Positions 1 through 6,356 of a stretch of DNA of 10,207 nt are shown piece by piece (within the stretch, counting starts at the first letter, position 1; each line of letters starts with the position of its first letter). The notes below the pieces were generated by a model. It had not been told where the DNA came from and did not search any database. It saw only the letters and a list, made by a program, of their open reading frames with translations. This stretch comes from Wenyingzhuangia sp039768865 (GTDB lineage: Bacteria; Bacteroidota; Bacteroidia; Flavobacteriales; Flavobacteriaceae), in NCBI RefSeq assembly GCF_039768865.1, contig NZ_JBDMZQ010000030.1; one strand, 5' to 3'. The position numbers were made by a program, and so were the translations under genes.

Positions 1-642
1 CTCATGGTCATTTAGGTACACAAGAGATTGAGTATGTTCTATAATTGGAATCGCATCAGAGGCCACATAAAACGCATCATTGCTATCTGTCAAACCAATA
101 GCCAATGGACTTCCCTTACGAGTCACAACCATTTTATGGGGTTCTTTTTTATCAAGAATAGCCAACGCATAGGCGCCATTTACTTGTTGTAAAGCTTTAC
201 TCACTGCAGCCTCAATATTCAATTGATACTTGTCTTGTATGAATTGAATATAATTCACCAAAACCTCAGTATCTGTTTGACCATGAAAAACAAAACCTGC
301 ATCAATCAATTCGCTTTTTAAAAACTTATAATTTTCTATGATTCCATTGTGAACCAAAACAATTTCTTGATTGTTAGAAGGATGAGGATGTGCATTTTCT
401 TGTGTAGGTTCTCCATGGGTAGCCCATCGGGTATGAGCGATTCCAATGGTTTTTCCTGCTACATGTTCGTCAATACTTTGTTCTAAATTTGATACTTTTC
501 CTGGTTGCTTGTACACCAGTATATCTTTGTCCAAAACCGCAATCCCTGCGCTGTCGTATCCTCTATATTCTAACTTTTTTAACCCCTCAACTAAAATAGA
601 TGAGGCTTGTCTATTCCCTATGTATCCTACAATTCCACACAT
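1..642 (-). CDS. glmS: Glutamine--fructose-6-phosphate aminotransferase (isomerizing), N-terminal part, cut by the window edge
   Basis: Makes glucosamine-6-phosphate from fructose-6-phosphate and glutamine in the cytoplasm, the first step towards UDP-GlcNAc for peptidoglycan and LPS. The 214 visible residues are the class II glutamine amidotransferase domain. It begins Met-Cys-Gly-Ile-Val-Gly-Tyr, so Cys2 becomes the N-terminal nucleophile after Met removal. The family blocks follow in order: EYRGYDSAGI (about 25-34), HTRWATHG (70-77), HNGIIENY (98-105) and GQTDTEV (121-127). The family is usually about 610 residues, so the two SIS sugar-isomerase domains lie beyond the left edge. The ATG is fixed by the need for Cys at position 2. 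It lies 3 nt after the stop of the DUF4954 gene, so the two are almost certainly co-transcribed. No glmS ribozyme-like leader is possible with this spacing. Confidence 0.96.
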   Translation of the reverse strand, partial: MCGIVGYIGNRQASSILVEGLKKLEYRGYDSAGIAVLDKDILVYKQPGKVSNLEQSIDEHVAGKTIGIAHTRWATHGEPTQENAHPHPSNNQEIVLVHNGIIENYKFLKSELIDAGFVFHGQTDTEVLVNYIQFIQDKYQLNIEAAVSKALQQVNGAYALAILDKKEPHKMVVTRKGSPLAIGLTDSNDAFYVASDAIPIIEHTQSLVYLNDHE

Positions 643-645
643 ATA

Positions 646-2637
646 CTATTCTTTAATTTCTTGAATCTGGGCCAAAACCTTAAGACCAAGTTTTTCTTTT
701 CTTTCCATATGACTTGATATTTCAAGTACACTAGAATTGCTTTCAAATGCACCACGAACCATTTTAAAGTCTGCTATTTTTTCTTTCTCCTCTCCATCAG
801 CTCCAAAACCTACTGAAGATTCCAGGTTGAATTCTTTACTGGCATCTTTGTATAACATTTTATCTAAATCAATCACTGAAGTTTTCCAATGCTTTATGAT
901 TTTAATGACATCATCTTTGGTGATCTCGTCAATTTTTAAATGATAAAAGCGCTCTATTTTTTCTACCGCCCAATTCCATTCATATTCATAGTAATTGTTA
1001 TTGATCTCATTCAGTTGAGCAATAACACCTTCAATATTTTTTACGGTTAACTTTTCTAATTTTTCAATTAGTAAATTTAGAGAGGAAACAGGGCATAACA
1101 AACCACTAACATCTATCCACTTGCCTTGTCCAAGAGTAGATGTGGGCTGTAACACTGACCTTAATTCTTGAAGGGTCTTAATATTTTTATTTTCTATCCT
1201 ACTAATGATAGAATTTCCTAAAAACTTATTGATGACTATATTGTACATTTTAATTCCATTGTGCAAACTAGATTTTCTAATCACCATATCTTTGTAATTG
1301 TACTCATCCAATTGCCCTCCAGAAATTTCTAAAATGTCATTTAAGTGCTTTAGGCCTTGGAAAACTTTATGAATTGTGTAAGGACTCAACAAGTTAAAGT
1401 TAATGATGTCCATCCTATTGTGTTCATCCCTATGATCTCTCTTAGGCCATTTTTGAGCATCTCTAACCGTACCGACACTTTTTAAGTTTGCTCCTGGTAC
1501 TAAAAACGTACTGTTTTTGTTTTCAATCAAATAAGAAAATGGGAAGTCCGAAGAATCTACATGGTGATAATGCCTACCCATAACCAAAGTAAAAGGGCCT
1601 ATTTTTGAGGGCCATAATACGTAAGAATCACTTGTGGTTTTGGCACCACGCTCCATAATCCCTTGATGTATAGGTCCCAATTTGTACATATGATTACTTT
1701 GATTGGACCCACTACCCGCATTCATAAAAGAAAACAGACCTGCTATCAACAGTGTAGATTTGTGATGGGTAACCGTAAAGGGTCCTGCAAAAATAGAACT
1801 CGCCTCTCCATTGAACCCTTGGCAATTGGCAAAAAATATAGAATGTGATATGGAATAGTGCTTGTCAATCACACAACCTTGACCAATAAAACAATCTGAC
1901 AAAACTGAAGCATTGTCAACTTTAGTATCACTAGACACAATAAAATTATTAGCCATCACTCCAGAACCTATGTAAACACTGGATGTCTTTGTAGAATTTA
2001 TACTTCCATTGATAAGTTTCGAAGCAGAATTTATAAAAGCTCCATCTCCAATACAAACTCCCTTTATCGTTTGCGCATTAAGAATGGTAACATCATCACC
2101 AATGGTACCGACTGTAGAAGTAACCTCTTCTGTATAGGTCACAATCATTCTTTTTAACTCATCAACAAGTATGGTTTTGTGTCTATATAACGCGAGTAGA
2201 TAGGCTACTTGAGCACTCAATTGGTTAAAAATAGGAATAACTCTACCCCCGCCTTCGTTGATCACATCAACATGAACTCCATTACCAAAACTACAGGCAC
2301 CATCTACAGCAATAATATCAACATTATCTATAAGCACATGACTTCCAATCCTATAGTTGGCAATGTAACTCTTTACATTATTGATGAAAGGATGATCACC
2401 AACAACACAATTATGAAGATGTACATTTTTTATGGTATTTTTTTTTATGATTCCCCCATAAAAAACCCTATCACCTTCAATATCTCCTATTTGGTTCGTA
2501 CCAGAAAAAGTAACATTTATGATTTTAGATAAATCCGTAGTTGGTTTTAGATACAATTGACTCCAATCCTCTGATTGACATCCTTGCTGAATCAGCTGAT
2601 CAATTTCCTTTTCTGTAACGTTATGATTATTATCCAA
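646..2637 (-). CDS. DUF4954-family left-handed beta-helix protein, TTG start
   Basis: A 663-residue protein that I recognise as the uncharacterised Bacteroidota family DUF4954; its reaction is not known. Irregular hexapeptide-type repeats (I/V-G-x-x-V style) run over about residues 45-120 and 175-300, as in left-handed beta-helix acyl/nucleotidyltransferases such as the GlmU C-terminus. A conserved-looking block around 299-375 holds IFAGPFTVTHH, NAGSGSNQSNHMYKLGP and SKIGPFTLVMGRHY. The last 200 residues look mainly helical and charged. No signal peptide is seen, so it is probably cytosolic. The start is TTG: the next in-frame ATG is near codon 164, and an in-frame TAA lies seven codons upstream, so little choice remains. 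It sits 3 nt before glmS, which suggests (inference only) a role in amino-sugar or nucleotide-sugar metabolism. Confidence 0.8.
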   Translation of the reverse strand: MDNNHNVTEKEIDQLIQQGCQSEDWSQLYLKPTTDLSKIINVTFSGTNQIGDIEGDRVFYGGIIKKNTIKNVHLHNCVVGDHPFINNVKSYIANYRIGSHVLIDNVDIIAVDGACSFGNGVHVDVINEGGGRVIPIFNQLSAQVAYLLALYRHKTILVDELKRMIVTYTEEVTSTVGTIGDDVTILNAQTIKGVCIGDGAFINSASKLINGSINSTKTSSVYIGSGVMANNFIVSSDTKVDNASVLSDCFIGQGCVIDKHYSISHSIFFANCQGFNGEASSIFAGPFTVTHHKSTLLIAGLFSFMNAGSGSNQSNHMYKLGPIHQGIMERGAKTTSDSYVLWPSKIGPFTLVMGRHYHHVDSSDFPFSYLIENKNSTFLVPGANLKSVGTVRDAQKWPKRDHRDEHNRMDIINFNLLSPYTIHKVFQGLKHLNDILEISGGQLDEYNYKDMVIRKSSLHNGIKMYNIVINKFLGNSIISRIENKNIKTLQELRSVLQPTSTLGQGKWIDVSGLLCPVSSLNLLIEKLEKLTVKNIEGVIAQLNEINNNYYEYEWNWAVEKIERFYHLKIDEITKDDVIKIIKHWKTSVIDLDKMLYKDASKEFNLESSVGFGADGEEKEKIADFKMVRGAFESNSSVLEISSHMERKEKLGLKVLAQIQEIKE

Positions 2638-2659
2638 AAGCTTATAATTGTAGATTTAT

Positions 2660-2667
2660 CAAAGATA
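2660..2667 (-). promoter_or_regulatory. Candidate -7 element of the DUF4954-glmS promoter
   Basis: Read on the minus strand this is TATCTTTG, a full match to the Bacteroidota -7 consensus TAnnTTTG. It lies 22 nt before the TTG start of the DUF4954 gene, which would leave a leader of about 15 nt. No clear -33 TTG is found at the usual 19-21 nt distance, so the call rests on the -7 box and its position alone. The 89-nt gap between the methyltransferase gene and the DUF4954 gene holds no convincing terminator hairpin. Confidence 0.4.
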
Positions 2668-2726
2668 AAAAATTAACACTGATTATTGAGAATTAAAAAT
2701 AAAGATGTGAATATAAAAACAATCCA

Positions 2727-3191
2727 TCAACTCAATTGTCTTAGCCCCTCGCCCAACACCATCGCTACGGCATTACCTAAGTTGAAACTTCTAATGGGTC
2801 CAGGAAAAGGAATATTTCTTAATTGATCACTGTATTTTTCTTTTATATCGGTAGACAAACCTTCTGCTTCTTTTCCAAAGCACAACCAATCTCCAGTTTT
2901 AAATTTGGTTTGATAAATGGAAGAAGAGGCGTTCGCAGAAAATAAAAACATTCTACTTTTATCTTTAATGTGTGACATTAAATCTTCTATGGTTTCATGG
3001 ATAATCACTTCTAAATCTTTCCAATAATCTAAACCCGCTCTTTTCAAACGACGGTCAGAAATCTCAAACCCCAAGGGTTTAACCAAATGAAGTTTTGCAT
3101 GGCACCCAACACATAATCTTCCGATGTTTCCTGTGTTGTTTGGAATTTGGGGATGTATCAACACTACGTTAAGCCTCACTTCATCTTTCAT
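2727..3191 (-). CDS. trmL: tRNA (cytidine/uridine-34 2'-O)-methyltransferase, TrmL type
   Basis: A SPOUT-fold enzyme that uses S-adenosylmethionine to methylate the ribose 2'-OH of the wobble nucleotide in certain leucine tRNAs; cytosolic and homodimeric in the family. At 154 residues it is the normal length (E. coli TrmL is close to 157). Motifs in order are HPQIPNNTGNIGR (13-25), GF-x5-RRLKRAGLDYW (41-57), the glycine-rich FGKEAEGL (105-112), and the knot block IRSFNLGNAVAMVLGE (133-148), whose Asn/Ser-rich loop binds AdoMet. The ATG gives a family-typical short N-terminus. The gene begins 14 nt after the acyltransferase stop, so the two probably share a transcript. A related SPOUT methyltransferase with another target is possible, but the PNNTGN and RRLKRAGLDYW blocks favour TrmL. 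Confidence 0.92.
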   Translation of the reverse strand: MKDEVRLNVVLIHPQIPNNTGNIGRLCVGCHAKLHLVKPLGFEISDRRLKRAGLDYWKDLEVIIHETIEDLMSHIKDKSRMFLFSANASSSIYQTKFKTGDWLCFGKEAEGLSTDIKEKYSDQLRNIPFPGPIRSFNLGNAVAMVLGEGLRQLS

Positions 3192-3205
3192 ACGCCAAAT
3201 TAAAA

Positions 3206-4246
3206 TTAAGACCCAACAATATACCTACTCCTATGCTTAAAGAGATACACCATAAACTTGACAAGAAGCAAAGAAACGACAATCACAATCACACTAGAAA
3301 AAACAAAAATTAAAAAATTATGAGTTTGTATAAAAGATGGAGTTAAAAATTTATTTAGCGCAATACCGTAAGCATAAAGCACATAGCCATGTATAAAAAA
3401 CATACCAAAACTATATTTTGCGACATGAGTTAAAAAAGATATCCTTGAAGATTCTAATGTATGTAGAAAAATGAACAAGAAAAAGGATAAGCAGATTTTC
3501 TGCAAAATCATAAGATCTAAACCTTCAAATTCAAAAGGCAATTTAAATGAATTCCCATTCTTATTAAAAAAAATCTGAGCACAAGAAACAACCCCAAACA
3601 AAGCGAACAACATGAATTTTCTGTTATTTAGTTTATCGTAAAGATCCTCTCTATTCATGGAACACAATATACCTATTAGATATACTGGAGTATAATAGAA
3701 AAGCGCTTGAATACTCTTAAAAACATATAAAGAATTGGGTCTATGAATGAAAACTGAAACCATCAAAAAAATCAAAACTACCGCAATTTGTTGTTTGAGC
3801 TTTAAGGCATTTATAAACAAGACATGCAATGGAGAGGTTAAAAACAAAAGCATAATGAAAGGAACATACCAATAAGCTACAATATGACTTCCTGTTGTAT
3901 AATAGAAAAGAATGGTTTTTACATAAGCAAAAAAATCAGAGGAACCTTCCCCATACATTCTGTAGCAAGAAAACAAAATAGCAGCCAAAGACATGATCAA
4001 ATAAGGAAATAAAACATATTTCACTTTGTTGACAAAAAATACTTTAAAATTATGTTTTTTATAAAATACATGATGAAATAAAAAACCTGAAATAAAAACA
4101 AAAGGAGTTGAACTTCCTACAATTGTATTGTACAAAAAAAGAGGTAGAAAAGAACTGTTATCATAATCTACCAGATAAAAAACATGGCTAGAAATGACAA
4201 AAATTATCGCTATTGCTCTAAAATAGTTTATGGAATGTAAATACAT
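3206..4246 (-). CDS. Membrane acyltransferase, Acyltransferase_3 (OafA/WecH-like) family
   Basis: A 346-residue integral membrane protein with about ten hydrophobic segments. Members of this family move acetyl or other acyl groups onto sugars, such as O-antigen, exopolysaccharide or other envelope glycans, at the cytoplasmic membrane. The N-terminus has the family signature: INYFRAIAIIFVISSH, with Arg10 and the conserved His21 in the first segment, followed by PFVFISGFLF (about 48-57). Near the C-terminus KYSFGMFFIHGYVLY matches the family's last conserved block (Y/F-G-x-F-x-x-H). The length and start fit the family. The substrate cannot be read from the sequence, and the neighbours do not reveal it: the gene precedes trmL by 14 nt and is divergent from the sugar-acid operon. 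Confidence 0.82.
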   Translation of the reverse strand: MYLHSINYFRAIAIIFVISSHVFYLVDYDNSSFLPLFLYNTIVGSSTPFVFISGFLFHHVFYKKHNFKVFFVNKVKYVLFPYLIMSLAAILFSCYRMYGEGSSDFFAYVKTILFYYTTGSHIVAYWYVPFIMLLFLTSPLHVLFINALKLKQQIAVVLIFLMVSVFIHRPNSLYVFKSIQALFYYTPVYLIGILCSMNREDLYDKLNNRKFMLFALFGVVSCAQIFFNKNGNSFKLPFEFEGLDLMILQKICLSFFLFIFLHTLESSRISFLTHVAKYSFGMFFIHGYVLYAYGIALNKFLTPSFIQTHNFLIFVFSSVIVIVVSLLLVKFMVYLFKHRSRYIVGS

Positions 4247-4310
4247 AAAACAGCTTAAAAATAATTATGAAAGTTAATTTTTATTCTTCAATATCATAAG
4301 GAATTGACCA

Positions 4311-4342
4311 CAAATTTTATTTTTAACGTTCTCAGCCATCAA
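4311..4342 (-). promoter_or_regulatory. Possible promoter of the acyltransferase-trmL unit
   Basis: On the minus strand a TTG (4342-4340) is followed after 21 nt by AAAATTTG (4318-4311). That is one mismatch from the Bacteroidota pattern TTG-N19-21-TAnnTTTG. It would give a leader of roughly 60 nt before the acyltransferase ATG. It is the best candidate in the divergent region on this strand, but in such AT-rich DNA a single mismatch makes it only tentative. Confidence 0.3.
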
Positions 4343-4378
4343 CTAGGCAGTTATCCCTAAATTATTTAGAAGAAAGAC

Positions 4379-4410
4379 TTGCCTTTAAAAGATAATAAAC
4401 ACTATATTTG
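4379..4410 (+). promoter_or_regulatory. Promoter of the sugar-acid/alginate operon
   Basis: TTG at 4379-4381 and TATATTTG at 4403-4410, 21 nt apart, match the Bacteroidota housekeeping promoter TTG-N19-21-TAnnTTTG exactly. Transcription would begin near 4417, about 35 nt before the ATG at 4451. The TTG is the same triplet at which the longest open frame begins, so it is better read as the -33 box than as a start codon. The last four bases of the -7 box are also the first bases of the operator-like repeat, the layout expected for a repressed promoter. Confidence 0.65.
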
Positions 4411-4446
4411 GGTAACCAAACTAAGAAACCAATTTGGTTACCCAAA
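4407..4446 (+). promoter_or_regulatory. Double operator candidate: perfect 14-bp inverted repeat
   Basis: TTTGGGTAACCAAA (4407-4420) and its exact reverse complement TTTGGTTACCCAAA (4433-4446) are separated by 12 bp. Each arm is itself palindromic at its ends: TTTGG-N4-CCAAA. This is the layout of FadR-subfamily GntR operators for hexuronate genes (UxuR/ExuR type, core TTGGTATACCAA). An extra AACCAA-T-TTGGTT palindrome (4427-4439) is nested in the middle. The first arm overlaps the -7 box, and the second ends 4 nt before the start codon, so a bound repressor would block the promoter. The likely binder is the FCD-type regulator encoded at 7676-8371 in the same operon (inference). A leader hairpin is a weaker alternative, since most of arm 1 lies upstream of the predicted transcription start. 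Confidence 0.65.
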
Positions 4447-4450
4447 AAAA

Positions 4451-6346
4451 ATGAATACAAAAATATACTTCATCATTGGTGTTTCAGGAGTAGGAAAAAG
4501 CACGATTGGTAAGCATTTATCAAAAAAATTAAAACTTCCTTTTTTTGATGGTGATGACTTCCATTCAAAAAAAAACATTCAAAAAATGTCTGACGGGCTG
4601 CCTTTGAATGATGAGGATAGGTTAGAATGGCTGCAAAGCTTAAATGAACTTGCCAAAAAAAAATCCAAAGAGGAAAGCTGTATTATTGTTTGCTCTGCGC
4701 TTAAAAACAAGTACCGACAGATGTTGAGCAAAAACATAGAGAACCAAGTAAAATGGATTTTTCTAAAAGGAAATTACAAACAAATAAAAGAACGAATGGA
4801 TCAAAGAGAAAACCATTTTATGGATTCTCAATTATTAAAATCTCAATTTGATATTTTAGAAATCCCAAAAAATGCGATTCATATTGATGTTCATTTGACA
4901 CCAGCTGAAATTGTAAATACTCTAGAAAAAGAACTGCTATTAAAATCAGAATTTGGCGTTTTTGGCTTAGGAGTTATGGGGAAAAGTTTGAGTAGAAATC
5001 TAGCATCAAATGGTATAAAACTATCTCTGTACAATCGGCATATTGAAAATGAAGAAGAAAATATAGCTTCAACTTTTAAAAACCTACATGAAGAACTTAG
5101 TTCTGCTATGGCTTTTGATGATGTCTCCCTATTTGTAAACTCTTTACAAAAACCAAAAGCAATCATGCTCATGGTTAATGCTGGAAAGACTATCGATGCT
5201 GTTATAGAATCTTTATTGCCCTTTTTGTCTAAAGGAGATGTATTGATTGACGGTGGAAATTCAAATTATAAAAAAACCAATGCGCGAATGCAATACCTAA
5301 ACCAAAAAGGGATTGCCTTTATTGGAGCAGGAATTTCTGGAGGAGAAGAAGGCGCCTTAAAAGGACCTGCAATCATGCCAGGAGGAAACAGAGAAGCCTA
5401 TGAAATGGTTCTACCTTTTTTGGAAATCATTGCTGCAAAAGACAAAAACAAACTCCCTTGTTGTACCTACATGGGTAAGGATGGTAGTGGTCATTTTGTG
5501 AAAATGATTCACAACGGTATTGAATACGTAGAAATGCAATTGTTAGCAGAGATCTATGTACTCTTCAAATCTTTAGGCAAAAATCCTGATGAAATTGCTG
5601 AAATTTTTGAAAGTTGGAAAGAAACAACAAACAGTTATTTATTAGAAATCACAATAGACATCCTCAGAAAAAAAGAAGGAGAAGATTGGTTACTTGACAA
5701 AATAATGGATAAGGCTGGAAATAAAGGCACCGGGAACTGGGCCACTATAACGACCGCAGAATTAGGAGTACCCAGCACAATGATTGCTTCTGCTTTGTTC
5801 GCACGTTATACTTCATTTTACAAAGAAGAAAGATGTCTGGCTAGTAAAAACATAAGAAGTAACATCAACGAAAGTATAGCGTTAACTGTTGACGATTTAT
5901 TGAGAGCATACCAATTTGGTCGAATCATAAACCATTACCAAGGCTTTAAATTGATTCAAGAAGCTTCAACTCATTATGATTGGAATTTAAACCTAAGCGA
6001 ACTTGCTAGAATATGGACCAATGGTTGTATTATTAAGTCTGACCTGATGAATGAATTGGTTACTATTTTCAAATCTACAAACCACTTGTTGTCTACTGAA
6101 CACATTACAAATACACTTAAGGAATTGAAACCTGCTATCAAAAAGGTAGTTTCTGTCGGAATCATACACGAATTATCTTTACCGTGTTTGACTGAATCTA
6201 TTAGTTTTTCTAACAGTTTCTCAACAGAAAATTCCTCAGCAAATCTCATTCAAGCGCAAAGAGATTATTTTGGAGCTCATACCTATCAAAGGACAGATGA
6301 CAAATCTAACACATCTCATCATACAGATTGGTCATCAAAAAAGTAA
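4451..6346 (+). CDS. gntK/gnd: Fused gluconokinase / 6-phosphogluconate dehydrogenase
   Basis: A 631-residue cytosolic fusion of two consecutive enzymes. Residues 1 to about 165 are a GntK-type kinase (ATP + gluconate to 6-phosphogluconate): P-loop GVSGVGKST (10-18), DGDDFH (33-38), MSDGLPLNDEDR (46-57), CSALKNKYR (81-89) and RENHFM (119-124). Residues from about 167 are a complete decarboxylating 6-phosphogluconate dehydrogenase (to ribulose-5-phosphate, CO2 and NAD(P)H): FGVFGLGVMG (168-177), IDGGNSNY (266-273), GAGISGGEEGA (292-302), HFVKMIHNGIEY (348-359, with catalytic Lys351 and Glu358), DKAGNKGTGNW (420-430) and QRDYFGAHTY (603-612). Both halves are full length with all key motifs, and there is almost no linker. 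The open frame extends back to a TTG at 4379, but that stretch is promoter and operator, and the kinase family starts at this ATG. It is first in the operon, with 10 nt to the transporter. Confidence 0.93.
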   Translation: MNTKIYFIIGVSGVGKSTIGKHLSKKLKLPFFDGDDFHSKKNIQKMSDGLPLNDEDRLEWLQSLNELAKKKSKEESCIIVCSALKNKYRQMLSKNIENQVKWIFLKGNYKQIKERMDQRENHFMDSQLLKSQFDILEIPKNAIHIDVHLTPAEIVNTLEKELLLKSEFGVFGLGVMGKSLSRNLASNGIKLSLYNRHIENEEENIASTFKNLHEELSSAMAFDDVSLFVNSLQKPKAIMLMVNAGKTIDAVIESLLPFLSKGDVLIDGGNSNYKKTNARMQYLNQKGIAFIGAGISGGEEGALKGPAIMPGGNREAYEMVLPFLEIIAAKDKNKLPCCTYMGKDGSGHFVKMIHNGIEYVEMQLLAEIYVLFKSLGKNPDEIAEIFESWKETTNSYLLEITIDILRKKEGEDWLLDKIMDKAGNKGTGNWATITTAELGVPSTMIASALFARYTSFYKEERCLASKNIRSNINESIALTVDDLLRAYQFGRIINHYQGFKLIQEASTHYDWNLNLSELARIWTNGCIIKSDLMNELVTIFKSTNHLLSTEHITNTLKELKPAIKKVVSVGIIHELSLPCLTESISFSNSFSTENSSANLIQAQRDYFGAHTYQRTDDKSNTSHHTDWSSKK

Positions 6347-6356
6347 AAAGAAAACT

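Noticed and set aside
2209..2532. Plus-strand frame of 107 codons inside the DUF4954 gene
   Set aside because: It is antisense to a well-supported coding gene, with low-complexity Asn/Ile/Thr-rich translation and no recognisable motif.
2638..2726. Terminator after trmL
   Set aside because: No GC-rich stem followed by a T-run could be found on the minus strand; the gap is plain AT-rich sequence with the -7 candidate.
4407..4446. The inverted repeat as a rho-independent terminator or transposon end
   Set aside because: It lies in front of a gene, overlaps a consensus -7 box, has a 12-nt loop with internal symmetry, and has no target duplication or transposase nearby.
6270..6356. Upstream start for the NRAMP-like transporter
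   Set aside because: It would overlap the end of the dehydrogenase gene, including its conserved C-terminus, by 77 nt and add a polar 29-residue tail; ATG 6357 fits the operon spacing and the first membrane helix.
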